DNA of 64,000 nt from VXYL01 sp964348085 (GTDB lineage Bacteria; Pseudomonadota; Gammaproteobacteria; Pseudomonadales; Azotimanducaceae). The stretch lies in contig CAYGBI010000005.1 in assembly GCA_964348085.1 (NCBI GenBank), positions 12,203-76,202 of the forward strand, read 5' to 3'. Of this stretch, positions 22,201 to 31,791 are shown in pieces. The notes below the pieces were generated by a model. The model saw only the letters and a list, made by a program, of their open reading frames with translations, did not search any database and was not told where the DNA came from. The position numbers and the translations under genes are program-made. Each line of letters starts with the position of its first letter. The stretch's first letter is position 1.

Positions 22201-23890
22201 CCATGACGACTTCTTCGCGGATGGAGTCGATGGCCGGGTTGGTCACTTGCGCGAACAACTGCTTGAAATAGTCGTACAGCATGCGCGGCTTTTCGGACAT
22301 CACAGCCAGCGCGCTGTCGTTGCCCATCGAGCCTAGCGGGTCGCGCAACTCGGTGACCAGCGGCAGGAGCATGAACTGCATGGTCTCCGCCGTGTAGCCA
22401 AACGCCTGCATACGAGCGAGCAGGCTCGCCTTGTCGAAGCCCTCCGCGGGGGCGCTCGGCAAACCGGCGAGTTCTATGCGTTGCCGCGCCAGCCATTCGC
22501 CATAGGGCCTCATGCGCGCCCACTCGGTCTTGATCTCCTCGTCCGGAATCATGCGTCCGGCGCTGAAATCGATCAGGAATATCTTGCCCGGCTGCAGGCG
22601 GCCCTTGGCGACCACGTTAGCCGGGGCCACCTCCGCCACGCCCACTTCCGACGCCATGATGCACTTGTCGTCGTCGGTGATGTAGTAGCGCGAGGGTCGC
22701 AGGCCGTTGCGGTCGAGCACCGCGCCGATATAGGTGCCGTCGGTGAAGGCGATGGAGGCGGGACCGTCCCACGGCTCCATCAAACACGAGTGGTATTCGT
22801 AGAAGGCCCGTTTCTCGGCAGCCATCGCCGGGTCTTGCTGCCAAGCCTCGGGGATCATCATCAGCACCGATTCCTGCAACGTCCGCCCGGTTAGGCGCAG
22901 GAACTCCAGCACGTTGTCGAAGGTGCCGGAGTCGGAGCAGTCCGGCTCGACCACAGGAAAGAGCTTCGCCAAGTCGTCGCCGAAAAGCTCGCTTTTCACC
23001 ACCCCTTGGCGAGCGTTCATCCAGTTCTTGTTGCCAAGCAAGGTGTTGATTTCGCCGTTGTGGCTCATGAAGCGGTTGGGTTGCGCCCGATCCCAAGACG
23101 GGAATGTGTTGGTGGAGAAGCGCGAATGCACCATCGCCAAGTGCGACTCGTAGTCCGCATCCTGCAAATCCGGATAGAACGGGAAGAGCTGGTGCGGCGT
23201 GAGCATGCCCTTGTAGACGATCACTTTCGCCGACAGGCTGACGAAAAACAGCAAGCGCCGTTCGGTGAGCGTCTCGTCGCTGCGCAGGCGGTGCGTAGCC
23301 GCCTTGCGGATGGTGTAGAGCTTGCGCTCGAACGCATCTGCTTGAGCAGCGTTAGGCGGCTTGGCGTTCGTCTTGGACCCGTTCGCCGGCGCCGACTCGC
23401 CGATAAACAGTTGCTCGATCACCGGCATGGCGGCCCTGGCTGCGGCACCGATGTCGGCCTCGTCCGGGCGAATGGGCACTTGCCGCCAGCCGAGCAGGCG
23501 CTGACCGGCCGCCGCCACTTCCTCGGCGATCACCGCCTTGCAGCGCTCGCGTTCCGTAGCGCGCCTCGGCAAGAAGACGATGCCTGCGCCGTAGCGGCCC
23601 GGTGCCGGCAAGTCGATGCCGAGATCGGTACGGGCGACCTTGGCGAGGAAGCGGTGCGGCAACGCGGTCAGCACCCCGGCGCCGTCGCCGGTGTTCTTCT
23701 CGTAGCCCAAGCCGCCGCGATGCACCATGCAGCAGTTCATGCGCTCCGCCGTCGCCACGATGTCACGGCTCGCCCGACCTTTGATGTCGCACACGAAGCC
23801 GACCCCGCAGGCGTCCTTCTCGAAGGCGGGGTCGTAGAGCCCTTGGCGGTTCGGCAGGCCGAGGGTCAGTTGGTGATTGAGGTCGGTCAT
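19208..23890 (-). CDS. gltB: Glutamate synthase large subunit
   Basis: The alpha subunit of NADPH-glutamate synthase, about 1560 residues. It has an N-terminal class II glutamine amidotransferase domain (catalytic Cys28 in KDACGVGFV after a short propeptide) and a central domain. The FMN-binding synthase domain contains TGEGGEDPERF, the loop with GGTGASP, and the 3Fe-4S site CIMMRKCHLNTCPVGIA. The protein ends in a beta-helix (GSAGQSFGAW ... GGRVVILGPTGRNFAAGMSG). I chose the ATG at 23890 (MTDLNHQ); ATG 23908 and an earlier start at 23932 are possible. Normally gltD follows at once; here a repeat and an 18.7 kb island follow. Confidence 0.96.
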   Translation of the reverse strand: MTDLNHQLTLGLPNRQGLYDPAFEKDACGVGFVCDIKGRASRDIVATAERMNCCMVHRGGLGYEKNTGDGAGVLTALPHRFLAKVARTDLGIDLPAPGRYGAGIVFLPRRATERERCKAVIAEEVAAAGQRLLGWRQVPIRPDEADIGAAARAAMPVIEQLFIGESAPANGSKTNAKPPNAAQADAFERKLYTIRKAATHRLRSDETLTERRLLFFVSLSAKVIVYKGMLTPHQLFPFYPDLQDADYESHLAMVHSRFSTNTFPSWDRAQPNRFMSHNGEINTLLGNKNWMNARQGVVKSELFGDDLAKLFPVVEPDCSDSGTFDNVLEFLRLTGRTLQESVLMMIPEAWQQDPAMAAEKRAFYEYHSCLMEPWDGPASIAFTDGTYIGAVLDRNGLRPSRYYITDDDKCIMASEVGVAEVAPANVVAKGRLQPGKIFLIDFSAGRMIPDEEIKTEWARMRPYGEWLARQRIELAGLPSAPAEGFDKASLLARMQAFGYTAETMQFMLLPLVTELRDPLGSMGNDSALAVMSEKPRMLYDYFKQLFAQVTNPAIDSIREEVVMALECYIGPERNLLEVTEQHAGRLRVPHPILDNGELAAIKHLGGSPSAPRRTGGGVLGWHARTIDITFTRDSGRDGLLAAFDRICAQATRAVEDGIELIVLSDRAIGPERVPISALAATGAVHHHLVRTASRTRVALVVETGEAREVHHHCLLIGFGADAINPYLAFEALWDARRNGYLADAEHVADDADVVDAYKKGVAKGMLKVMAKMGISTLQSYKGAQIFEAVGLADEVVRRCFAGTASRVQGVGFEVLADEMQRRHAFGYPPQGVVSLPVLPNPGDFHWRRHGDTHMWDPETIANLQVAARQDDEGAYWRFAKQANEASTRQSTLRGLLGFNEAANGGPIPLADVEDAKEIVKRFATGAMSFGSISKEAHESLAVAMNRIGGKSNTGEGGEDPERFLPLANGDSKRSAIKQVASGRFGVTVNYLANADELQIKIVQGAKPGEGGELPGRKVDDYIASIRHSTPGVGLISPPPHHDIYSIEDIAQLIHDLKNGNPKARISVKLGAAIGVGTVAAGVVKARTDHLVIAGDTGGTGASPLTSIKHAGVPWELGIAETHQTLVMNNLRSRVVLQTDGQLKTGRDVAIAALLGAEEFGFATAPLIALGCIMMRKCHLNTCPVGIATQDPDLRRKFTGTPEHVVNYFFMVAEELRRIMAKLGFRTVNDMIGRADALQAEAAVSHWKARGLDFSAMLTPAPQPENCLGVYRIHDQDHGLADAIDNRLIELAEPAISGGKRVRCELPIRNVNRVVGAMLSNHIIREVGPSMLPDGAIHFRFNGSAGQSFGAWLAKGVTLEVEGDANDYVGKGLSGGRIIIYPPKASTFKAEEQVLVGNVVLYGATAGECFFRGIGAERFCVRNSGAHAVIEGVGDHGCEYMTGGRVVILGPTGRNFAAGMSGGIAYVWDEASEFRDHCNPGLVDLEPLTASADVAEVLGLIEKHQRYTGSSVARRVLDDWERAQRSFVKVMPRDYKRVLSEREAHKRREREPVLEQAASGG

Positions 23891-24452
23891 GGTCAAGCGG
23901 CTAAACATCGCAGAAACGCAGTTGGCTAGCAAGGGCGCATGCGGCTCGAAACCGCGGGGTCAAAAGGTGGCGTCTCGTCCGCAAGAGCGTCTTTCATAGC
24001 CGGGGATCGCCTCGTGCGCCCATCCGCTAGACTCGCAAGTATGAACGCCAACTCGCCCGCTAGGGACGCTTTTACTATTGTTGCGCACACGTTGGTGTTC
24101 GACTCGGCTGGCCGCCTGCTACTGCTACGCCGCGCCAACACCGGATTCCTAGACGGCTACTACGCGCCGCCCGGCGGTCACCGCAAGCGTGGCGAACCCG
24201 TCACCGAAGCGGCCATTCGCGAGTGTCGGGAAGAGACCGGCGTGGCGCCCGGGCGAGTCGCGCCGGTGGTGGCGATGCCATACGCCGAAGGCGTGAATTT
24301 CGTGTTCGAGGCGATACGCTGGCAAGGGGTCGCGCGCATTTGCGAGCCCCATCGGTGCGACGCGCTGACCTTCGCCGCCCCCGAAGCGCTGCCCTCGCCA
24401 ACCGTGGCTTGGCTCAAGACGGCCTTGGCGTGTCGAGCGGACGGAGTGTGGT

Positions 24453-25253
<801 letters not shown>

Positions 25254-25270
25254 AGGCGTAGTATAGGCGG

Positions 25271-25927
25271 ATGCTGCCTTGGACCGAGATCGAAACCGTG
25301 CTGCTGGATGTGGACGGCACGCTGATCGACTTGCGCTTCGACAACCACCTGTGGAACGTCGTGGTGCCGGACCGATACGCCGCGCGGCGGAATCTTGATC
25401 GCGCGAGCGCCGTCGAGTGGCTCTACGGAGACGCCGGGGCCTACGAGACGGCCTTGGACTTCTACGACCTCGATTACTGGGCACGGCGGACGCAGCTCGA
25501 CATCAACGCGATTCATAAGGACTTGCAGGCCCTTATTCGCTATCGGCCGGGTGCCGCGCAATTCGCCGCCGCGATCCGGCGCTCCGGCCGCCGCGCGCTG
25601 CTGGCAACCAACGCTCACCCGCAAAGCCTCGCCGTGAAACACGCCGCCACGGGCTTGTTGGACAACGTGGACGGCTGCTACTCGGCGCACGAACTCGGCA
25701 CGCCGAAAGAAGACGATCGCTTTTGGCAACGTCTGGCGACGCGCCTCGGCGATCACTACGACCCCGAACGCACGCTGTTCATCGACGACAATGACGATGT
25801 GCTAGCCGCAGCCGAACGCGCTGGCATCGCCCACCTGTTGTGCGTCGCGCAACCCGACTCCAACCGCGCAGCGCGCACCGAGACGCCGTACCGGGCCGTC
25901 CACGACTTCAAGGACATCATGCCGTGA
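25271..25927 (+). CDS. HAD-family nucleotidase, YrfG-like
   Basis: A 218-residue HAD hydrolase. Motif I is LLDVDGTLIDL (nucleophile Asp and acid Asp), motif II LLATNAHP, and motif IV TLFIDDNDDVL. Length, motifs and the hslR gene directly downstream match the yrfG-hslR pair known in enterobacteria, where YrfG dephosphorylates IMP and GMP. Its TGA stop overlaps the GTG start of hslR by four bases (GTGA), so the two are translationally coupled. The substrate is inferred from synteny. Confidence 0.85.
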   Translation: MLPWTEIETVLLDVDGTLIDLRFDNHLWNVVVPDRYAARRNLDRASAVEWLYGDAGAYETALDFYDLDYWARRTQLDINAIHKDLQALIRYRPGAAQFAAAIRRSGRRALLATNAHPQSLAVKHAATGLLDNVDGCYSAHELGTPKEDDRFWQRLATRLGDHYDPERTLFIDDNDDVLAAAERAGIAHLLCVAQPDSNRAARTETPYRAVHDFKDIMP

Positions 25928-26322
25928 GCCAGCCGTCGGTTCGCACCGAAGGCCGGGTGCGCTTGGACAAATGGCTGTGGGCCGCCCGGTTCTACAAGAC
26001 GCGCAGCCTCGCCAAAACCGCGATCGACGGCGGCAAGGTACGCCTGAACGGTGCGCGGCCGAAGGCCGCCAAAGAGGTGGCCGCCGGGGACACGGTGACG
26101 GTGACGCGGGGCGAAGTCGTACAGCAAGTGACGGTGACGGCGGTTGCGGAGCGACGCGGCAGCGCGACGGTCGCGGCGGAGCTGTACGACGAGAGCGAAG
26201 CGTCCATCGCCAATCGTGAAGCCATCCGCGTCGAACGGCGCCTGCAACGTGCCGGGATGGTGGCCGGCAAGGGTCGGCCCAACAAGAAAGAGCGGCGTCG
26301 ACTCATGCAATTGAAGGCTTGA
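25924..26322 (+). CDS. hslR: Ribosome-associated heat-shock protein Hsp15
   Basis: A 132-residue S4-domain protein (VRLDKWLWAARFYKTRSLA, then GKVRLNG) with a basic C-terminus (GKGRPNKKERRR). Hsp15 binds free 50S subunits that carry nascent chains and helps recycle stalled ribosomes. The GTG start lies in the stop codon of the preceding phosphatase gene. Length and motifs are typical. Confidence 0.9.
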   Translation: MSQPSVRTEGRVRLDKWLWAARFYKTRSLAKTAIDGGKVRLNGARPKAAKEVAAGDTVTVTRGEVVQQVTVTAVAERRGSATVAAELYDESEASIANREAIRVERRLQRAGMVAGKGRPNKKERRRLMQLKA

Positions 26323-26538
26323 TGCTCGGTTGCGGGCTTCCTCGACGAGCACGACATCCTTGTTCTGCGCCATGGGGTGCGCGCGGGGCTTTCCTACGCA
26401 ATTCTGTATAGGAAGTCGACGGAGTCGGATTCTTCACGGGCAGTGGCGTCGCGGACGGTGTCGGTGACTTTGCGCCGGCTTTCCCACGCGGTATGGTCTG
26501 TGTCGATCAGCGATTCAGATCGCAAAGGTAGCCCAATC

Positions 26539-28185
26539 ATGCAAAAGGCGTTCGCCCTGACCGCGATGTCGTTCGCCGGCGTCCTCATCCCCCAATCCAG
26601 CCATGCGACCGAAGCAACGGAGCCCGATGACGACCACGACCGTCAGACGGTTCCCGTCAGGAAGAGCGACCACATCAGCCCTTCCCAACAACGCCTATGG
26701 AAAGAGCTCGTATGGCAGGAGCTCAACACACATCTCGAGCTTCGCTTGGGGGAGCAATCCGACGCCTTGGTCGAATTTTTCGAGACGGCGACCGTCGAGT
26801 CCATGCGCGATTACCTAAGCGCCAAGCAACTACTGCAATATGCCGCGCGTTACGCGAACGATCCGGACATCATTGCCTTTCTGATAGGGTCGGGCTTCGA
26901 TCCGAACGAGGCGTTCGGGCCGGCGACCTTCGATCATCGACTACGCGGTCAGCGCGAGGGGCCCCTGCACGACGCCGCTGCATACAATCCAAACCCCGGT
27001 ATCGTCGAGGCGCTGATCGAGGGCGGCGCCGATGTGCATGCCCTTGGCGGAGTGCGCCGTAGGACCCCTTTGCACTACGCGGCCGCAAACAACAACGCCG
27101 CCGTCGTCTCGGCGCTCATCGAACACGGCGCACCGGTCCACGCGGCCAACGGGTATATCAATCCTTACTACGTCCGGGGCGCAAACATCAACGGCAATAC
27201 GCCGCTGCACAGCGCTGCCTTCAGCGACGAGCCCGGCGTCATCGATACGCTCGTCGACGCGGGAGCGAAGCCCGGCGTGATGAACGCCAGCGGCATGACG
27301 CCGCTGCACTTCGCGGTCCTCGGCAAACGCGCGGCTTCGATCTCCGCGCTGGTGCGGCTGGGCGCGGACCCCCGCGCTGTGGTCTCGCTTATCGAAGAAG
27401 AGGGGGTCCAGGTGCACGATTGCACCGGCTGCAATCCCATCCACCTGCTTGTGGACTCCGTAAGCGGGACCGAATTCGATTCGGAGCAAAAGGAGAGACT
27501 GGCGACTCTCTTGAAAGTGCTGGTCGATAGCGGATCGAACATCAATGCCGTCGTGGGGAGTGTTGGCTTGTATGCGGGATACACGCCGCTTCGCCTAGCT
27601 GTCGAGGACGAAGAAACGGATGCCGCCGTGGTTGCCATGCTGATGGACTTCGGGGCGCGGGTCGACGGTGATTCGTTGCTCGCCGTATTTTCGGAAACGT
27701 TCCAATACTCGGGGAGGTATGCGGGGGCCAACTACTACAGGTCCGTAGGATCCGTGCGCAACCGGACGATCCTCGACCTGCTCATCGCGAGTGGCATCGA
27801 CTTGAATCGACCAAGAGACGATTGTGGCAGGACGGCGCTCCACCGTGCCGTGTCCTTCGCCTTCCGGGAGGACGGCGGCGGACTCCAGCGGGCGGTTGAA
27901 GCGCTCGTTCAGGCCGGCGCGGATGTCAACACGCAGACCTACGCTCATGATGACGGGGTCGGGGAGGGCTGCAGGTGGGGGTTCACGCCCCTCCACGAAG
28001 CAGCGAAACACGACGGCGACGATGAGTCTGGCTACGCTATTGCGAAGTTGCTGCTCGACGCGGGCGCCCGTCGCGACGTACGCGATAGGGCGGGCAGGAC
28101 CGCACAGGACGTTGCAAACAAAGAACGCATGAAACGGCTACTCGCCACCGACCGCCTAGCGCAAGAGAGAGCCGTTGAACATTGA
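26539..28185 (+). CDS. Exported ankyrin-repeat protein
   Basis: A 548-residue protein with a signal peptide (MQKAFALTAMSFAGVLIP ... SHATEA). A helical region of about 90 residues precedes some ten ankyrin units (EGPLHDAAAYNPNPGIVEAL, RRTPLHYAAANNNAAVVSAL, GNTPLHSAAFSDEPGVIDTL, ending with TPLHEAAKHDG). The ATG at 26539 precedes the signal peptide; the ribosome site is weak. It resembles the toxin-array immunity proteins in architecture (Sec signal plus ankyrin repeats) but is not a close copy, and no toxin tip lies beside it. A transposase relic follows directly. It could be an orphan immunity protein or an unrelated periplasmic binding protein. Confidence 0.75.
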   Translation: MQKAFALTAMSFAGVLIPQSSHATEATEPDDDHDRQTVPVRKSDHISPSQQRLWKELVWQELNTHLELRLGEQSDALVEFFETATVESMRDYLSAKQLLQYAARYANDPDIIAFLIGSGFDPNEAFGPATFDHRLRGQREGPLHDAAAYNPNPGIVEALIEGGADVHALGGVRRRTPLHYAAANNNAAVVSALIEHGAPVHAANGYINPYYVRGANINGNTPLHSAAFSDEPGVIDTLVDAGAKPGVMNASGMTPLHFAVLGKRAASISALVRLGADPRAVVSLIEEEGVQVHDCTGCNPIHLLVDSVSGTEFDSEQKERLATLLKVLVDSGSNINAVVGSVGLYAGYTPLRLAVEDEETDAAVVAMLMDFGARVDGDSLLAVFSETFQYSGRYAGANYYRSVGSVRNRTILDLLIASGIDLNRPRDDCGRTALHRAVSFAFREDGGGLQRAVEALVQAGADVNTQTYAHDDGVGEGCRWGFTPLHEAAKHDGDDESGYAIAKLLLDAGARRDVRDRAGRTAQDVANKERMKRLLATDRLAQERAVEH

Positions 28186-28199
28186 GGACTCCCGACTCC

Positions 28200-28625
28200 G
28201 GCGGCAGATGACGCAACGGTGGGAGAGCGGTCGCCCTTGACGGGCAGGACGTCGTCGGCGTCGCGGTCGACGATCAGCCGGGACGTCTCGGGGAGCTGTG
28301 CGATGCGTCCAAGGTGAGCACGCGGTCGGAGACGTCGATCTCCTGGTCAGCGCCGGGCGCCGAGGATATCCCCGCTGGCGCTGTCGGACGCGATCTGTCC
28401 AACGACCACCCCCGAGCCGCGAGCGACTGCGGCGACGAACATGTGGACGTCGTCGGCTCCGGCCGGTGGAGCAGGGCGGACTTGGTCGATGGCCAGGGCG
28501 CCCTCCGGCGGGCTCCTGGCGCGGCACGGCTGAATGACATTTTCATAAGCGAACGCTTGGTTCCGCGCAAAGTCCAACCTGCGCCAAGGGTGGCGCTCGT
28601 GTAAACTTGGCCGAGTGAACCTCAC
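28200..28625 (-). mobile_element. ISAs1-type transposase relic
   Basis: Minus-strand frames contain, in order, ALAIDQVRPAPPAGADDVH, MFVAAVARGSGVVVGQ, DRVLTLDASHS and TSRLIVDRDADDVLPVKGDR. This order matches the DDE transposases of the ISAs1 group (first Asp, the VH..AA...GVVLGQ strand, TLDALH, then D-VL-VKGNQ). At least two frame changes are needed and both ends are missing, so it is inactive. It separates the ankyrin gene from pckA. Confidence 0.65.
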
Positions 28626-28634
28626 TGAACAACC

Positions 28635-30200
28635 ATGGCGCTCAGCTTAGACACTCTTCGCACCAAAAACGCTCGCTCCTACTACGATCTTTCCAGCGCG
28701 GCGCTCGCCGAATTGGCGGTCTTGCGTGGCGAGGGGCGGTTCGCCAGCAGTGGCGCCTTGGTGGTGGAAACCGGCAAGCGCACCGGCCGCTCGCCGAAGG
28801 ATCGCTTCATCGTCCATGAGCCCGGCACCGCCGCGCTCATCGACTGGGGCGCGGTCAACCAACCGGTCCGTCCGTCGGTCTTCGAGGCACTCTGGGCGCG
28901 GGTCAACGCCCACATGGCGAGCCGAGATACCTTTGCCGCCGCCTTGCATGTGGGGGCGCACGCGGACCACTACCTGCCGATGCACGTCACCGCCGAATAC
29001 GCTTGGCATGCGCTCTTCGCCAAGGCGCTGTTCATCACTCCGGAGGCGTTCAACCCGAGCGCCAAGCCCGTTTGGGAGGTGGTGAACGCACCGGAGTTCG
29101 TTTGCGACCCGCGACGCGACGCTACCGCCTCCGATGCCACGGTGATGATCGACTTCGCCGGCCGACGGGTGCTGTTGGCGGGACTGCGCTACGCCGGCGA
29201 GATGAAGAAGGCAATGTTCGGCGTGCAGAACTTCCTTTTGCCGGAGCGCGACGTACTTCCCATGCACTGTTCGGCGAATGTCGGCGCGGGCGGCGACGTG
29301 ACGTTGTTCTTCGGTCTTTCCGGCACCGGCAAGACCACGCTGTCGGCGGATCCCGACCGGCTCTTGATCGGCGACGACGAACACGGTTGGGGCGTCGGCA
29401 CGGTGTTCAATCTCGAAGGCGGCTGCTACGCCAAGTGCATCGATCTCTCCCGCGAGAGGGAACCGGTGATCTACGACGCCATCCGCTTCGGCGCCATCGT
29501 CGAAAACGTCATTGTCGACGACGACACCCGGGAGCCGGACTACGCCGACGCCACGCTCACGGAAAATACCCGGGCGTGCTATCCGCGGGCCAATATCGAC
29601 GCCAAGGTGCCGGAGAACAACGGTGGCGAGCCGGAAGCCATCGTGTTCCTCACCTGCGACGTGAGCGGCGTATTGCCGCCGGTGGCGCTGCTATCCAAAG
29701 AAGCCGCCGCCTACCACTTTCTCTCCGGCTACACGGCAACGGTCGGGTCCACCGTGGTGGGTTCCACGGAGGCCTATTCGGCCACGTTTTCCACTTGTTT
29801 CGGCGCCGCCTTTTTTCCCCGTCCGGCGAGCGTCTACGCGGACCTGCTCATGCGCCGCATCGAGCAATTCGGCTCCGCCGTGTACCTCGTCAATACCGGC
29901 TGGACAGGCGGCGGCTACGGCGTCGGCAAGCGCTTCGACATCGCCACCACGCGGGCCATCGTGCATGCCATTCAGTCCGGCGCGCTACGCGATACGCCGA
30001 CGCGCCACCTCGATGTCTTGAACCTCGACTATCCCGTAACCGTGCCGGGCGTGAATGCCGGCTTACTCAGCCCGCGCGACACTTGGGCCGACGCCAACGC
30101 ATACGATGACGCCCGTGCGGCGCTCGCCGCCAAGTTCGAGGCGAACTTCAAGCGGTTCAACGTCTCCGTGGCGATCGCCAACGCGGGGCCACACCCGTAA
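28635..30200 (+). CDS. pckA: Phosphoenolpyruvate carboxykinase (ATP)
   Basis: A 521-residue enzyme converting oxaloacetate and ATP to phosphoenolpyruvate and CO2, the entry step of gluconeogenesis. Motifs are TGRSPKDRF, the kinase P-loop GLSGTGKTTLS and the metal site GDDEHGWG. Length is close to the usual 520-540. The gene starts with ATG at 28635 and is followed five bases after its stop by gshA. Confidence 0.96.
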   Translation: MALSLDTLRTKNARSYYDLSSAALAELAVLRGEGRFASSGALVVETGKRTGRSPKDRFIVHEPGTAALIDWGAVNQPVRPSVFEALWARVNAHMASRDTFAAALHVGAHADHYLPMHVTAEYAWHALFAKALFITPEAFNPSAKPVWEVVNAPEFVCDPRRDATASDATVMIDFAGRRVLLAGLRYAGEMKKAMFGVQNFLLPERDVLPMHCSANVGAGGDVTLFFGLSGTGKTTLSADPDRLLIGDDEHGWGVGTVFNLEGGCYAKCIDLSREREPVIYDAIRFGAIVENVIVDDDTREPDYADATLTENTRACYPRANIDAKVPENNGGEPEAIVFLTCDVSGVLPPVALLSKEAAAYHFLSGYTATVGSTVVGSTEAYSATFSTCFGAAFFPRPASVYADLLMRRIEQFGSAVYLVNTGWTGGGYGVGKRFDIATTRAIVHAIQSGALRDTPTRHLDVLNLDYPVTVPGVNAGLLSPRDTWADANAYDDARAALAAKFEANFKRFNVSVAIANAGPHP

Positions 30201-30204
30201 CGCC

Positions 30205-31785
30205 TTGTCCGACCTGCTGGCAGCCGCGCTAGGAGCGGTGCGCGGGCGCAGCGAATTGACCGCGCTGCAACGCGGCATCGAAAAAGAAAGCCTGCGAGTG
30301 ACCGCAACGGGCGAACTTGCGCACACGCCGCATCCACTCCCGTTGGGCTCGCCGCTGACCCATCCGCACATCACGATGGACTTCAGCGAAGCGCAGTTGG
30401 AGCTCATCACCGGCGTCCACCAAAGCGCACCGGCGGCGTTGACGGAACTCGCCGACATCCACCGCTTCGTGTACGCGAACATCGGCGACGAAATGTTGTG
30501 GACGGCCAGCATGCCCTGCATGTTGGCCAGCGACGACGACATCCCCATCGCCAGTTTCGGCAGTTCCAACGCCGGTCGCTCGAAAACCGTCTACCGCATT
30601 GGTTTGAGCCATCGCTACGGTCGCCGGATGCAGGCTATAAGCGGCATCCACTACAACTTCTCGCTGCCGGCGACACTGTGGCCGGCGATCGCGGCGAGTC
30701 GCGGCGAAACCGCCGACCGCGATTTCGTCACCCGGGCCTATTTCGACCTCATTCGCAACTTCCGCCGCTACTCTTGGCTGTTGATCTACTTGTTCGGTGC
30801 GTCGCCGGCGGTATGCAAATCGTTCTCCGCCAGCGTGGGTCTGCGCGCCTTGGACGAGGGCACCTACTACTTGCCCCATGCTACCTCGCTGCGCATGGGG
30901 CGGCTGGGCTACCAAAGCGAAGCGCAGTCGTCTTTGCACATCTCCTACAACAGCTTGGCGCAGTACGCGGCAACGATGCGCCACGCGCTGTCGATGCCCT
31001 ATCCCGCCTACGAGGCGATCGGCACCAGAGCCGGAGGTGGAGTAGGTGGCGTAGGTGGCGAGCCAAGCGAATATCGACAGCTCTCGACGGCGCTGTTGCA
31101 GATCGAGAACGAGTTCTACGGCACCATCCGGCCCAAGCGTCGCACCCGCTCCGGGGAGCGGCCGCTCGACGCCCTGCGCGACCGGGGCGTCGAGTACGTC
31201 GAGGTGCGCTGCATGGATCTCGACCCCTTCCTGCCGCTCGGCATCGACGCCGCCGGCTGCCGGTTTCTGGACGTATTCCTGCTGCTCTGTCTACTCGACG
31301 ATAGCCCCCCGGACAGTCCGGCCGAGTCGGCCGCGTTGGCCGCCAATCAACTCGCCGTCGTGGAGCGCGGGCGGGAGCCGGGCATCTCTCTCGCCACCGG
31401 CGACGGCGAACGCGGCTTGCGTGGCTGGGCGGACGAGTTGTTGCACCGGTGCCGGCGAGTGGCCGGCGAAATCGACGCCGTGGCCGGAAACGGCGACCAT
31501 TTGGCGGCCGTGGCGTTGCAACAGGAGAAAGTCGAAGAGCCGACGCGCACGCCGTCGGCGCGCATACTAGCCGCCATGCGTCGGCGCAGCGTGCCGTTCT
31601 TTCGCTTCGCCCTCGAGCACTCCGCCAACCACCGGGATTGGTTCGCCGCTCGACCGCTAGGGGCAGAGCGAGCCGCCGAATTGAGTGCCGCAAGCGAACA
31701 GTCGCTGGCCGAACAGCGCCGCTTGGAAGCCGCCGACAGCGAGAGCTTCGACGAGTACCTCGGGCGTTTCCTGCGACTCAAGTGA
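30205..31785 (+). CDS. gshA: Glutamate-cysteine ligase
   Basis: A 526-residue enzyme of the gammaproteobacterial GshA type, forming gamma-glutamylcysteine as the first step of glutathione synthesis. Typical parts are RGIEKESLRV at the start, ITMDFSEAQLELITG, and YVEVRCMDLDPFLPLGID. The most likely start is the TTG at 30205 just after the pckA stop. A gshB-like gene lies elsewhere in the window (56063-56989), so the glutathione pathway is complete. Confidence 0.93.
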   Translation: MSDLLAAALGAVRGRSELTALQRGIEKESLRVTATGELAHTPHPLPLGSPLTHPHITMDFSEAQLELITGVHQSAPAALTELADIHRFVYANIGDEMLWTASMPCMLASDDDIPIASFGSSNAGRSKTVYRIGLSHRYGRRMQAISGIHYNFSLPATLWPAIAASRGETADRDFVTRAYFDLIRNFRRYSWLLIYLFGASPAVCKSFSASVGLRALDEGTYYLPHATSLRMGRLGYQSEAQSSLHISYNSLAQYAATMRHALSMPYPAYEAIGTRAGGGVGGVGGEPSEYRQLSTALLQIENEFYGTIRPKRRTRSGERPLDALRDRGVEYVEVRCMDLDPFLPLGIDAAGCRFLDVFLLLCLLDDSPPDSPAESAALAANQLAVVERGREPGISLATGDGERGLRGWADELLHRCRRVAGEIDAVAGNGDHLAAVALQQEKVEEPTRTPSARILAAMRRRSVPFFRFALEHSANHRDWFAARPLGAERAAELSAASEQSLAEQRRLEAADSESFDEYLGRFLRLK

Positions 31786-31791
31786 CGCCGG

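Noticed and set aside
28298..28604. A plus-strand ACT-domain-like frame (VVGVAVDDQPGRLGEL)
   Set aside because: The resemblance covers less than 20 codons and stops; the minus strand gives a longer ordered match to ISAs1-type transposases.
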